64,000 nt of DNA. It comes from Drosophila miranda. Taxonomy: Eukaryota > Arthropoda > Insecta > Diptera > Drosophilidae. The notes under the pieces are model-generated. The model searched no databases, was not told the DNA's origin, and saw only the letters and a list, made by a program, of their open reading frames with translations. Positions 1-11,121 of the stretch are shown piece after piece (positions within the stretch are counted from its first letter, which is position 1; every line of letters starts with the position of its first letter). Location of the stretch: assembly GCF_003369915.1 (NCBI RefSeq), contig NW_022881614.1, positions 28,589,326 to 28,653,325 on the forward strand, read 5' to 3'. A program made the position numbers and the translations under genes.

Positions 1-38
1 TTTCTCTGCTTCAACCGGTGCCTTCGGTTTCAGGGCAT
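1..38 (-). pseudogene. R1-clade ORF2 fragment beyond the Helentron insertion
   Basis: On the minus strand these bases read MNALKPKAPVEAEK in the same frame as the retrotransposon ORF2 that stops at the other side of the Helentron-like block at 2217. Joining is natural because the ORF2 reads YKVIIK just before the block, and related R1-clade ORF2s continue from that position into the linker before reverse transcriptase. I infer that this is the next piece of the same element (family A), which runs off the left edge of the window. It is short, so the assignment rests on frame continuity and position. Confidence 0.5.
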
Positions 39-45
39 TCATTTT

Positions 46-2217
46 TATACCCGATACCCAAAATGAGTATTGGGGTATATTAGATTTGTGGTAAAAGTGG
101 ATGTGTGTAACGTCCAGAAGGAATCGTTTCCGACCCCATAAAGTATATATATTCTTGATCAGCATCAATAGCCGAGTCGATTGAGCCCTGTCTGGCTGTC
201 CGTCTGTCCGTCCGTCCGTCCGTCCCCTTCAGCGCCTAGTGCTCAAAGACTATAAGATCTAGAGCAACGATGTTTTGGATCCAGACTTCTGTGATATGTC
301 ACTGCTACAAAAATATTTCAAAACTTCGCCCCACAAAGGACGAAAATCTGTGGCATCCACATTTTTAAAGATACGATAAAACCAAAAACGCAGAATCGTA
401 GAGGATGACTATATGTTCTAGAGTGTAAAATCTCAACCAGATCGTATAATTATTATAGCCAGAATCAAGAAAACAATTTCATTCTTTCTCGCTCTGTCTC
501 TCTCTAACACACAGGTTTCATGGTCGGCTTTGCCAATTGCAAAATATGAGTTCAAGGATCTCAGAACCTATAAGAGCCAGAGCAACCAAATTTGGTATCC
601 ACACTCCTGTGATATCGGACCTTGACCGTTTCGTGTCCAAATTTCGCCACACCCCCTTCCGCCCACGCAAAGGACGAAAATCTGGGGCATCCACAAATCT
701 CAGAGACTATTAAGGCTAGAGTAAGCAAATGTGGTATCCGCACTTCTGTTAGATCTCACTATAAAACGAATATCTCAGAATTTCGCCCCACCCTTTTCCG
801 CCCCCACAAAGGACGAACATCTGTTGCATCCACAATATTGCACATTCGAGAAAACTAACGAGGTGGAACGTTGTGAGTTGCTGCGGACACCGCAACTCTA
901 CAGTTATACCCGATACTAAGTCAGTATGGCTCTCCTGCGGCAGACGCCGCTAATATTGAACCACACGACAAAGAGTGCGTGCGAGAGAGACAGAAAATCA
1001 GTCTGAGCGTGACGTCGGGCGCTGCGTAGCCACTGAAAATTGATTTCTTGCTTTTGGCTACAAAAATTATTTAATCTGATAGATATGGTCATTATCTATG
1101 ATTCTGCGTTTTTAGTTTTCTCGAATGTGCAATATTGTGGATGCAACAGATTTTCGTCTTTTGTGGGGGCGGAAGGGGGTGGGGCGAAATTCTGAGATAT
1201 ACGTTTTATAGTGAGATCTAACAGAAGTGCGGATACCAAATTTGGTTTCTCTAGCCTTAATAGTCTCTGAGATTTGTGGATGCCCCAGATTTTCGTCCTT
1301 TGCGGGGGCGGAAGGGGGTGTGGCGAAATTTGGACACGAAACGGTCAAGGTCCGATATCACAGAAGTGTGGATACCAAATTTGGTTGCTCTGGCTCTTAT
1401 AGGTTCTGAGATCCTTGAACTCATATTTTGCAATTGGCAAAGCCGACCATGAAACCTGTGTGTTAGAGAGAGACAGAGCGAGAAAGAATGAAATTGTTTT
1501 CTTGATTCTGGCTATAATAATTATACGATCTGGTTGAGATTTTACACTCTAGAACATATAGTCATCCTCTACGATTCTGCGTTTTTGGTTTTATCGTATC
1601 TTTAAAAATGTGGATGCCACAGATTTTCGTCCTTTGTGGGGGCGGAAGTGGGCGGGGCGAAGTTTTGAAATATTTTTGTAGCAGTGACATATCACAGAAG
1701 TCTGGATCCAAAACATCGTTGCTCTAGCTCTTATAGTCTTTGAGCACTAGGCGCTGAAGGGGACGGACGGACGGACGGACGGACAGACGGACAGACAGAC
1801 AGGGCTCAATCGACTCGGCTATTGATGCTGATCAAGAATATATATACTTTATGGGGTCGGAAACGATTCCTTCTGGACGTTACACACATCCACTTTTACC
1901 ACAAATCTAATATACCCCAATACTCATTTTGAGTATCGGGTATAAAAACGCAGAATCATAGATAATGACCATATCTATCAGATTGCTGAATCTGGATCAG
2001 ATCAGATCATTTTTATAGCCAAAAGGAACAAATCAATTTGCACTGGCTACGCAGCCCCCGACGTCACGCTCAGACTGATTTTCTGTCTCTCTCGCACGCA
2101 CTCCTTGTCGTGTCGTTTAATATTAGCGGCGTCTGCCGGAGGAGAGCCATACTGACTTAGTATCGGGTATAACTGTAGAGTTGCGGTCTCCGCAGCAACT
2201 CACAACGTTCCCCCTCG
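46..2217 (+). mobile_element. Helentron-like (DINE-1/ISY-like) element, split by a nested copy
   Basis: The plus-strand element occupies 46-856 and 1945-2217. It opens with TATACCCGATAC and closes with its inverse, AGTATCGGGTATA, near the 3' end; the end also has a GC-rich hairpin (GAGTTGC...GCAACTC) and the terminus CCCCCTCGTT. A GTCY run (gtccgtccgtcc) lies at about 200-225. Subterminal inverted repeats, a 3' hairpin and a GTCY proto-microsatellite are known hallmarks of DINE-1/mini-me and Helentron-associated elements. It has no coding capacity. It lies in a T-run inside an R1-clade ORF2, so it inserted after that retrotransposon. Two further copies at 30.2 and 31.5 kb give a full length of about 1.1 kb. 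Confidence 0.75.
857..1944 (-). mobile_element. Helentron-like element, full copy nested in inverted orientation
   Basis: Reading the minus strand from 1944 to 857 gives the whole 1.09-kb element: the TATACCCGATACTC start, the GTCY run (ggacggacggac at about 1760-1785 on the plus strand), GA-rich blocks, the 3' subterminal repeat, the hairpin and the AACGAGG end. The host copy is interrupted between gagaaaact and aaaacgcag, a junction that is contiguous in the copies at 30.2 and 31.5 kb, so the order of insertion is clear. The result is a near-palindrome with arms of about 0.8 kb. Confidence 0.75.
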
Positions 2218-3313
2218 TTTTTATTATCACCTTGTAGGCCCTTCCCCAGATGTCATGCTCCGCTGAGTCGCAGAGTTCCAGGAAGCCCTTCCGCTTGCTA
2301 TCCCGGATGGCTAGCTTCAGGTCCCTGCGGGCAGCTGTGTAATCGCCCTGGAGTTGCGTATAATTTGCCCGGCCACGCGCTCTCTGGTACTGCCTGCGGG
2401 CCTGCAGGCATTTCCGTCGCGAATCCTTAATCTGCTGGTTCCACCAGTAAACCGGCTGGTGGTAACTCCTGTACTCGTAGCGTCTCTCCATGCTCGCCCT
2501 GCAGGCGTGCAGCACTGCCTCCATCACTCTGTCCGCCTCGCTAGAGGCATCGGCCGCTGGCGGTGGGGTGACCAGGTTCGCGGAAAAGTCCGCTGTGTTG
2601 AGTGATCCGGCTTTGAAGCCCATCCTTGCTACCTGGGGGTTCCTTGCCTGGCGGGCTCTGCTGCCAGTGGTTATTTCGCAACATATTGCAGAGTGATCGC
2701 TTGCCGTGTAGGTATCGCTCAGCTTCCACTCAGCCCGCATATACAGGGAGCTGCTGACGAAAGTCAGGTCTATGCACGATCCGATGCCGCCCCTGTTGAA
2801 GGTGTGCTCGTTTCCTGCGTTCAGCAGGGCAATATCAAGTGAGGCCAGGCTCTCCAGTAAAATTCTTCCTCTGGCGTTTGTTGACGGGCAGCCTCAGTCT
2901 TCAGCCCAGGCGTTGAAATCCCCCGCTATCACCACTCCAGAACGACCTCTTGCGTCCTCGGCTAGCTCGTCTAGGACGGCCGAGAACTCGTTGGCCTGCA
3001 GGCTCGGCGGTAGGTAGCAACTGTAGACCCAGAGTTCCTCGATCTTAGCTCTGACGTAGTGATTTGCGGACTCCACTGATTCCATCCGGCTCGGCCGTCT
3101 TCCGCAGACCCAGATCGCCGCCTTTCCTGAAACATCCACTGCAAAGTTAGCGTCCCTCCTCGTCCTATACGGCTCACTAAGGATAGCTACGTCCACCTTT
3201 TCCTCCCTGGTCGTTTGGCTCAACAGATCTTGAGCTGCCGCGCAATGGTTTAGGTTCAGTTGCAGGAACTTCACTTTATACGCTGGGTACGAGCGCCTCC
3301 CTGCACCATTGGG
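2217..3313 (-). pseudogene. R1-clade retrotransposon family A, ORF2 (endonuclease part)
   Basis: This is the start of the second ORF of a non-LTR retrotransposon: an apurinic-type endonuclease that would nick the target DNA to prime reverse transcription. The start MPNGAGRRS overlaps the end of the preceding gag ORF. Visible endonuclease motifs are LQLNLNHC at the N-terminus, VIAGDFNAW and later ASDHSAI. A TGA at 2894-2896 replaces the tryptophan expected after NAWAED, so the protein is interrupted. A cysteine-free linker rich in basic residues follows (YWWNQQIKDSRRKC). The frame then meets the Helentron-like element at 2217, and ORF2 apparently resumes at 38-1. The reverse transcriptase of this copy is not in the window. 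Confidence 0.75.
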
Positions 3314-4692
3314 CATCTCCTGCTGCCAACATAGTGCTTGGTGTCCTGCCGGTTTCCTTCTGTACATACAGAGCACTTTGGCTCCTTTTGGCACGTTGCT
3401 GCTTTGTGGCCGCTCTCGCCACACTTGAGGCAGCAGCCCGAGCGCTCAACAGCGCTTGTGCAGTTCGCCGCTATATGGCCGAACTGTAGACATTTATAGC
3501 ATCTCCTTTGTGCTTGCCGTTCACTGACCCGCCATCTGGTCCAACCAATCCTCAGCCTGCCCTCTTTGAGCATTTCCTTGGCGACCGACGGTGGGAGGCA
3601 AACTATTGCCATTTGCGTGCCGGCGAAGGCCTGTCTAAGGCTTTTGACCGCACTGGTAACCCCCTCTTGCGCCGCCTGTTTTGCAATTGCAGCAACAACA
3701 TCCTCTTTTGTGACCAGGGTGTCGAGATCCCTTATCTCCACGCAGGATTCCTCTGACACGGCTCCGATGCCCACTTGGTTTCCCAACGCCAGCTGGATGT
3801 CTTCTTTCATCCTCTCGTTGCTGCTGCTGCACACGCCCTTCAGTTCAAGCAGTAGATCTCCTTTCGCTGTTCGCCTGACCCGGTTGACGTTTTCGCTGAC
3901 GGCCTTCAGCTTGTCGTCCTGCCGCCTGGTGACCATCCGCAGCATATCGCTGTATGTTAGGTTGCCCTGAGGTTGGATGATTATGACATCCGGCCTGTGT
4001 CTCCTTTCGGTCCGCTCCCGCTGTGATTTTCTGTCGACGAGTTGCCACTTCTGCAGCTTACTACTGGAGGTATCCCCTCTGGTTACTGGTGCGGTTGTGG
4101 GAGTGCCCTCGCCGCCCGCTGTCGCATGTCCTTGACCTGGGTCTGGCAGCATCAGTTTGTGGGGGACTCGGATCTGCGGCGGTCCCTTGTGCCGCTTTGG
4201 TGAGAAACGCCTGCTCTTGTGTGACTCCTCTCGTACCCGCTTGTACACGCTTCCTCTCTTATCTGCCTCCCTCTCTGGCGAGGTCTGTGAGGCCATCTCT
4301 ACCATATGTGGGTTTCCCTTCAGCGTTTTCCCTTCATTGGAGGGTTTCTCCTTGGTCGAGCTCTCCCAGCATTTAACCACCGTTGTTTGCAGGTCTGCTA
4401 TTCCTGCCGCGAGATCCCTCATGGCAGTGTTAACGTGCCGCTGCTCGCTCATCATGGTTGTCAATTCTTTTACTCTCTCGCCTAGGCTGATGAGTGATTC
4501 CCTCATATTGGGCAGGGACTCCTGGGTCTTGCTCCCAGTCCTCTGTGCGATTCGAGCGACTCTTTCGGCCGCCGGGGCCGATTTAGGTGGCGATCTTCCT
4601 ATGATATTCCGTCTCCCGAATACCACGTCCTCTGAAATCTCGACTTGCTGAGAATTCAGCACATCCGTCAATTTATTGATAGTTGAAGTCAT
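3271..4692 (-). CDS. R1-clade retrotransposon family A, ORF1 (gag-like, CCHC zinc knuckles)
   Basis: This 473-residue ORF1 protein would package element RNA. The N-terminal half carries a likely coiled coil (heptad-rich stretch around MRESLISLGERVKELTTMM) and a basic, low-complexity middle. The last 100 residues hold CCHC knuckles typical of R1-clade gag proteins: CYKCLQFGHIAANC and CLKCGESGHKAATC, then a third Cys/His cluster beginning CSVC. It is the only full-length family A gag here; a nearly identical copy at 7670-8856 is broken and loses its knuckles at a duplication junction. The reading frame is open from ATG to stop and overlaps the ORF2 start, as is common in this clade. Family-level name not determined. 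Confidence 0.8.
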   Translation of the reverse strand: MTSTINKLTDVLNSQQVEISEDVVFGRRNIIGRSPPKSAPAAERVARIAQRTGSKTQESLPNMRESLISLGERVKELTTMMSEQRHVNTAMRDLAAGIADLQTTVVKCWESSTKEKPSNEGKTLKGNPHMVEMASQTSPEREADKRGSVYKRVREESHKSRRFSPKRHKGPPQIRVPHKLMLPDPGQGHATAGGEGTPTTAPVTRGDTSSSKLQKWQLVDRKSQRERTERRHRPDVIIIQPQGNLTYSDMLRMVTRRQDDKLKAVSENVNRVRRTAKGDLLLELKGVCSSSNERMKEDIQLALGNQVGIGAVSEESCVEIRDLDTLVTKEDVVAAIAKQAAQEGVTSAVKSLRQAFAGTQMAIVCLPPSVAKEMLKEGRLRIGWTRWRVSERQAQRRCYKCLQFGHIAANCTSAVERSGCCLKCGESGHKAATCQKEPKCSVCTEGNRQDTKHYVGSRRCPMVQGGARTQRIK

Positions 4693-5349
4693 TTCCTTTA
4701 GTGGGTCCCAACTCTAGTCCGTTGTCGACAGCTGTATTGCGTAGTCACCTTCATGATCCCATGGGTACCTTTCCGAGAGTGAGGTCCATGCGAGGGTTGA
4801 CTCTGGGCCTTATGGGCTGCAGAGTTCAGTGCCAGATCGGTATTGCTTGGGATGGAATCAACCAAACCTACGCAGCCAACTTAATGGTGCAGCTGCCGAG
4901 CGTTAGAAGAGGCCTGCCATGGTTTTAACGGGACGGGGGCGGCAAGGACATTAGCCCATGAGCCATTTCAGCAGCGTATCAAGCTGCCTATTGAGGTCAT
5001 GGAATGCCGTTGCCGTCAGCCCTATAGCAGAAAAATTCTTAAGTGGCTTCCAGTATACCATACGGAGCACCTTATTGGGTTCGGTGCTACGGGCAGGTTG
5101 GTAGCCTGCCATTTCCCTTTTGCTGTCCGCTCGCGTGTGCTTTTCGCAGGATGCCCGTCGGTTGGAGCAGCCTTTTGCCCGTCTTTTGCGTCCGTTATAA
5201 AGCGCCCTCTGGCGGAGGGTAGTCGGTAACGCGTCAGGGCTGCTGCAGGGCTGCGAAGCACCGATCAGCAGCTGGCGGCTCGATCAGCTGGCATGACTTC
5301 TTACAATTTGCAACAAAGCAGACGGCACGTAACATAGAGTGACATTTGA
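4693..5349 (-). other. Family B 3' end / family A 5' UTR, left copy
   Basis: No ORF. Transcription is leftwards. The part next to gag contains a block (minus strand GCCCCCGTCCCGTTAAAA, just above 4930) that also occurs in the 5' UTR of the plus-strand element at about 40,660, so at least 4693-5030 is family A 5' UTR. The part next to 5349 follows the family B ORF2 stop; no poly-A tail separates the two families, so the B-A boundary is not located. The same sequence recurs at 8857-9513. Confidence 0.55.
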
Positions 5350-6957
5350 TTACAACACTAGTGGCATGCTTGGAATGAGAGACAAAGAGGGCAAAATCTC
5401 ACCCCTCGCCCCTGGCCAACGACCGGGATTTTCCGTTTGCAGTGTCTGGATTATTACGCTGGGCTGAGTTTGAGCTGAGTTTCCAAGCTTGTTGCTTAGA
5501 TCCTCTCGTTCTTGCCGAAATCTTGGACATTCGAAGAAGCAGTGCTCTTCGTCTTCGATGACCCCTGCGCAGACCACGCAGAAGGGGTCGTCCTCGTGCT
5601 TAAACCTATGCAGGTAGGCTTTAAAGCAACCGTGTCCTGTCAGCAGTTGTGTCAGGTGATACTCCACTTGTCCATGGCTACGGTTCAGCCAACTCTTCAG
5701 GTCTGGGATTAGCCTATGGGTCCATCGCCCTTTGCTGCTGTTATCCCACGAATCTTGCCATTGCAGGATTGTGCGCTGCCTTAAGGCACCTCTGGTGTCC
5801 TGGTCCGTAGTCCCCAGGGTTCGCTGTGCCCTGATTCCTGCGGCTTCTCTTGCCAGCAGATGGATGGGAATCATTCCTGCTACCACAAGTGCGGCGTCTT
5901 GGGATACCGTTCTGAATGCGCAACACACCCTCAGGGCACACAGCCTCTGGACTGCGTTGCATTCTCGGGCATATGTTTTATGCTTCATTGCATCAACCCA
6001 TATTGGTGCAGCGTACATTAGCGTTGAGCCAACTACGCTCGCTAGTAGCTTTCGCCTTGGCTGTTTCGGGCCTCCGGTGTTGGCCATGATGCGGGATAGG
6101 GCCACTGCCGTCTTTCCTGCTTTGCTGCTTGCATACGCCATGTGATGCTTGAAGCTGAGTCTGTGGTCAATCATGACCCCCAGGTACTTCAGGCTTGGAC
6201 TGGAGCTAATAGTGCAGTCTCCTACTCGGATCGTGGCCGTCTCCACTACTTTCCTGCTGCTTATGAGCACCGCCTCCGTTTTGTGGGTGGCTAATGAGAG
6301 ATCCCTCCCTGATAGCCATGTTCTGGCTCTCTCTACCGCGTCGTTGCAGATTTCTTCCGCCGCTTCTTTCTGTTTTGCCACTACGACTATTGCTATGTCG
6401 TCGGCAAAGCCTATCACCGTGGCGCCCATTGGCATATCCATCTTGAGGATTCCATCATACATGATGTTCCACAGCAGCGGGCCGAGGACCGATCCTTGGG
6501 GAACTCCTCCAGTGATTTGGTGCTCACGTGTCCCCTTATCCGTCTCATATATGAGCACTCGGTCTCTTAGGTAGGCCGCGATGATATTCTGCAGGTACGG
6601 CGTTACTTGAAAGTTTCTCAATTCTTCTAGTATGTGATCCCAATTGGCAGAGTTGAATGCATTTTGGACATCGAGTGTTGCCACTATGCAATACTCTTTG
6701 GTCCCGTACATCCATCGGGTGCCATCGATAGCTCGCTTTGCTATCTCACATACCTCGCCGATTGCGTCCACCGTGGACCTGCCTTTGCGAAACCCGTGCT
6801 GTCTCGGTGAGAGCTGACGCGTTACTGCCTTCTCCAGCCTGGTGTGGATTATGCGCTCGAGGATCTTACCCACTGTGTCGAGCATGCACAGTGGTCTATA
6901 GGATGATGGCTCCTCGGTCGGCTTGTTCCCCTTGGGTAAGAGGACTAGCCGCTGTCA
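5350..6957 (-). pseudogene. R1-clade family B ORF2, reverse transcriptase to C-terminus, left copy
   Basis: The open segment 5350-6885 encodes the reverse transcriptase palm and the C-terminal domain: [36 protein letters not shown] and the catalytic FADD box, then a tail with LTQLLTGHGCFKAYLHRF and a CVVC...EHCFFEC zinc knuckle. There is no RNase H, which argues for the R1 clade rather than LOA or I. Translation from upstream stops at a TGA at 6955-6957, just after FPSPWK, so ORF2 is interrupted before the palm. The same stop is present in the right copy (11,119-11,121) and so predates the tandem duplication. Confidence 0.8.
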
Positions 6958-8316
6958 CTTCCATGGGCTGGGGAAGGTCCCTTCGGACATGCACGCATTG
7001 AATAAATCCACGTACATTTGTGGATTGGTCTCAATAGCCGTGCGGAGAACGGCATTTGGGACCCCATCAGGTCCTGGTGCTTTGCCGTTCTTGATCCGTT
7101 GTAGAGCTTCGAGGACTTCTGCTCCCGTGGTGGCTTCTATTTCAGGTGGCGGTATTCTATCCATCACCCTCTGGGCTGCCACTTTCTCTGGAAATAGGGT
7201 TTCTACTATGTTAACCAGCAGATATGCACACATTGGCGGCGGGGGACTGAACACTCGCAGTCTCTTGATTACCAGCCTGTATGCGTAGACCCAAGGGTTC
7301 GCATCTGCGTCATCGCAGAGCTTTTCGAAGCATTTGCGCTTGGCATCCTTGATCTGCCTCTTCAGGCAGCGTCTGCTTTCCTTATATTCTCCTTGGAGCC
7401 TCTCGAATTCCGGGGAACCTCTCGAACGCTGGTATAGTCGTCTTTTCCGCTGGCACTCCTGCCTGGCGCTACTTATTGCAGCGTTCCACCAATACGTTGG
7501 CCTGCGGTTGTTCAGGCTTCTTCTTTTCCTTAGCATGGAGGCATCACATGCTTCCAGCGTATGTATAGCCAGTTGGCTTGCTCTCTCTTCAGCCGTACCG
7601 TTGGTCTCGTAGTCCTCAAACATGGCCCGGACCATATCCGGCTCTAGCGTTTCGGTCTTATAACCGATCCTTTGTGCTTGCCGTTCACTGACCCGCCATC
7701 TGGTCCAACCAATCCTCAGCCTGCTCTCTTTGAGCATTTCCTTGGCGACCGACGGTGGGAGGCAAACTATTGCCATTTGCGTGCCGGCGAAGGCCTGTCT
7801 AAGGCTTTTGACCGCACTGGTAACCACCTCTTGCGCCGCCTGTTTTGCAATTGCAGCAACAACATCCTCTTTTGTGACCAGGGTGTCGAGATCCCTTATC
7901 TCCACGCAGGATTCCTCTGACACGGCTCCGATGACCACTTGGTTTCCCAACGCCAGCTGGATGTCTTCTTTCATCCTCTCGTTGCTGCTGCTGCACACGC
8001 CCTTCAGTTCAAGCAGTAGATCTCCTTTCGCTGTTCGCCTGACCCGGTTGACGTTTTCGCTGACGGCCTTCAGCTTGTCGTCCTGCCGCCTGGTGACCAT
8101 CCGCAGCATATCGCTGTATGTTAGGTTGCCCTGAGGTTGTATGATTATGACATCCGGCCTGTGTCTCCTTTCGGTCCGCTCCCGCTGTGATTTTCTGTCG
8201 ACGAGTTGCCACTTCTGCAGCTTACTACTGGAGGTATCCCCTCTGGTTACTGGTGCGGTTGTGGGAGTGCTCTCGCCGCCCGCTGTCGCATGTCCTTGAC
8301 CTGGGTCTGGCAGCAT
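6955..8316 (-). pseudogene. Chimeric gag(A)-ORF2(B) reading frame across the duplication junction
   Basis: A 453-residue open frame whose first 215 or so residues are family A gag (DPGQGHATAGG ... TRWRVSERQAQR) and whose remainder is family B ORF2 (IGYKTETLEPDMVR ... NGKAPGPDGVPN). The switch lies at 7669/7670, the tandem-duplication breakpoint. The fusion has lost both the gag zinc knuckles and the endonuclease and ends at the TGA at 6955 before the reverse transcriptase palm. Upstream, gag is also broken: the piece at 8422-8856 ends at a stop (after SPEREAD) before the ATG used here. It is a by-product of rearrangement; no function can be claimed. Confidence 0.75.
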
Positions 8317-8421
8317 CAGTTTGTGGGGGACTCGGATCTGCGGCGGTCCCTTGTGCCGCTTTGGTGAGAAACGCCTGCTCTTGTGTGACTCCTCTCGTAC
8401 CCGCTTTTACACGCTTACTCT

Positions 8422-8856
8422 CTAATCTGCCTCCCTCTCTGGCGAGGTCTGTGAGGCCATCTCTACCATATGTGGGTTTCCCTTCAGCGTTTTCCCTTCA
8501 TTGGAGGGTTTCTCCTTGGTCGAGCTCTCCCAGCATTTAACCACCGTTGTTTGCAGGTCTGCTATTCCTGCCGCGAGATCCCTCATGGCAGTGTTAACGT
8601 GCCGCTGCTCGCTCATCATGGTTGTCAATTCTTTTACTCTCTCGCCTAGGCTGATGAGTGATTCCCTCATATTGGGCAGGGACTCCTGGGTCTTGCTCCC
8701 AGTCCTCTGTGCGATTCGAGCGACTCTTTCGGCCGCCGGGGCCGATTTAGGTGGCGATCTTCCTATGATATTCCGTCTCCCGAATACCACGTCCTCTGAA
8801 ATCTCGACTTGCTGAGAATTCAGCACATCCGTCAATTTATTGATAGTTGAAGTCAT
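8422..8856 (-). pseudogene. R1-clade family A gag, N-terminal part of the right copy
   Basis: The first 144 residues (MTSTINKLTDVLNSQ ... SPEREAD) match the N-terminus of the gag at 3271-4692. A single-base change creates a stop at about 8422 where the left copy reads on. The coiled-coil stretch is preserved. Confidence 0.75.
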
Positions 8857-9513
8857 TTCCTTTAGTGGGTCCCAACTCTAGTCCGTTGTCGACAGCTGTA
8901 TTGCGTAGTCACCTTCATGATCCCATGGGTACCTTTCCGAGAGTGAGGTCCATGCGAGGGTTGACTCTGGGCCTTATGGGCTGCAGAGTTCAGTGCCAGA
9001 TCGGTACTGCTTGGGATGGAATCAACCAAACCTACGCAGCCAACTTAATGGTGCAGCTGCCGAGCGTTAGAAGAGGCCTGCCATGGTTTTAACGGGACGG
9101 GGGCGGCAAGGACATTAGCCCATGAGCCATTTCAGCAGCGTATCAAGCTGCCTATTGAGGTCATGGAATGCCGTTGCCGTCAGCCCTATAGCAGAAAAAT
9201 TCTTAAGTGGCTTCCAGTATACCATACGGAGCACCTTATTGGGTTCGGTGCTACGGGCAGGTTGGTAGCCTGCCATTTCCCTTTTGCTGTCCGCTCGCGT
9301 GTGCTTTTCGCAGGATGCCCGTCGGTTGGAGCAGCCTTTTGCCCGTCTTTTGCGTCCGTTATAAAGCGCCCTCTGGCGGAGGGTAGTCGGTAACGCGTCA
9401 GGGCTGCTGCAGGGCTGCGAAGCACCGATCAGCAGCTGGCGGCTCGATCAGCTGGCATGACTTCTTACAATTTGCAACAAAGCAGACGGCACGTAACATA
9501 GAGTGACATTTGA
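8857..9513 (-). other. Family B 3' end / family A 5' UTR, right copy
   Basis: Nearly base-for-base copy of 4693-5349. No ORF longer than background; holds the putative family A 5' UTR and the sequence downstream of family B ORF2. Confidence 0.55.
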
Positions 9514-11121
9514 TTACAACACTAGTGGCATGCTTGGAATGAGAGACAAAGAGGGCAAAATCTCACCCCTCGCCCCTGGCCAACGACCGGGATTTTCCGT
9601 TTGCAGTGTCTGGATTATTGCGCTGGGCTGAGTTTGAGCTGAGTTTCCAAGCTTGTTGCTTAGATCCTCTCGTTCTTGCCGAAATCTTGGACATTCGAAG
9701 AAGCAGTGCTCTGCGTCTTCGATGACCCCTGCGCAGACCACGCAGAAGGGGTCGTCCTCGTGATTAAACCTATGCAGGTAGGCTTTAAAGCAACCGTGTC
9801 CTGTCAGCAGTTGTGTCAGGTGATACTCCACTTGTCCATGGCTACGGTTCAGCCAACTCTTCAGGTCTGGGATTAGCCTATGGGTCCATCGCCCTTTGCT
9901 GCTGTTATCCCACGAATCTTGCCATTGCAGGATTGTGCGCTGCCTTAAGGCACCTCTGGTGTCCTGGTCCGTAGTCCCCAGGGTTCGCTGTGCCCTGATT
10001 CCTGCGGCTTCTCTTGCCAGCAGATGGATGGGAATCATTCCTGCTACCACAAGCGCGGCGTCTTGGGATACCGTTCTGAATGCGCAACACACCCTCAGGG
10101 CACACAGCCTCTGGACTGCGTTGCATTCTCGGGCATATGTTTTATGCTTCATTGCATCAACCCATATTGGTGCAGCGTACATTAGCGTTGAGCCAACTAC
10201 GCTCGCTAGTAGCTTTCGCCTTGGCTGTTTCGGGCCTCCGGTGTTGGCCATGATGCGGGATAGGGCCACTGCCGTCTTTCCTGCTTTGCTGCTTGCATAC
10301 GCCATGTGATGCTTGAAGCTGAGTCTGTGGTCAATCATGACCCCCAGGTACTTCAGGCTTGGACTGGAGCTAATAGTGCAGTCTCCTACTCGGATCGTGG
10401 CCGTCTCCACTACTTTCCTGCTGCTTATGAGGACCGCCTCCGGTTTGTGGGTGGCTAATGAGAGATCCCTCCCTGATAGCCATGTTCTGGCTCTCTCTAC
10501 CGCGTCGTTGCAGATTTCTTCCGCCGCTTCTTTCTGTTTTGCCACTACGACTATTGCTATGTCGTCGGCAAAGCCTATCACCGTGGCGCCCATTGGCATA
10601 TCCATCTTGAGGATTCCATCATACATGATGTTCCACAGCAGCGGGCCGAGGACCGATCCTTGGGGAACTCCTCCAGTGATTTGGTGCTCACGTGTCCCCT
10701 TATCCGTCTCATATATGAGCACTCGGTCTCTTAGGTAGTCCGCGATGATATTCTGCAGATACGGCGTTACTTGAAAGTTTCTCAATTCTTCTAGTATGTG
10801 ATCCCAATTGGCAGAGTTGAATGCATTTTGGACATCGAGTGTTGCCACTATGCAATACTCTTTGGTCCCGTACATCCATCGGGTGCCATCGATAGCTCGC
10901 TTTGCTATCTCACATACCTCGCCGATTGCGTCCACCGTGGACCTGCCTTTGCGAAACCCGTGCTGTCTCGGTGAGAGCTGACGCGTTACTGCCTTCTCCA
11001 GCCTGGTGTGGATTATGCGCTCGAGGATCTTACCCACTGTGTCGAGCATGCACAGTGGTCTATAGGATGATGGCTCCTCGGTCGGCTTGTTCCCCTTGGG
11101 TAAGAGGACTAGCCGCTGTCA
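9514..11121 (-). pseudogene. R1-clade family B ORF2, reverse transcriptase to C-terminus, right copy
   Basis: Copy of the 5350-6957 segment: the open part 9514-11,049 has the palm motifs ([24 protein letters not shown]) and the C-terminal zinc knuckle, with a few substitutions. It is continuous with the rest of family B ORF2 at 11,119-12,447, so this is the original position of the domain and the left unit is the added copy. The stop at 11,119-11,121 is shared with the left copy. Confidence 0.8.

Larger units (their letters stand above)
3506..7669. repeat. 4.16-kb tandem duplication, left unit
   Basis: This segment and 7670-11,834 are direct copies with only scattered differences. Corresponding features keep a spacing of 4,164 bases (gag starts 4692/8856; ORF2 ends 5350/9514). 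The left unit runs from the middle of family A gag through family A 5' UTR and into the middle of family B ORF2. One short block near 7227-7250 differs between units (atgcacacattggcg against ctgctgagaaacac), which shifts spacing by one base beyond it. Confidence 0.85.

Noticed and set aside
561..1409. Small ORFs repeated several times ([18 protein letters not shown]...)
   Set aside because: They lie within every copy of the non-coding Helentron-like element and vary by frameshift; not a gene family.
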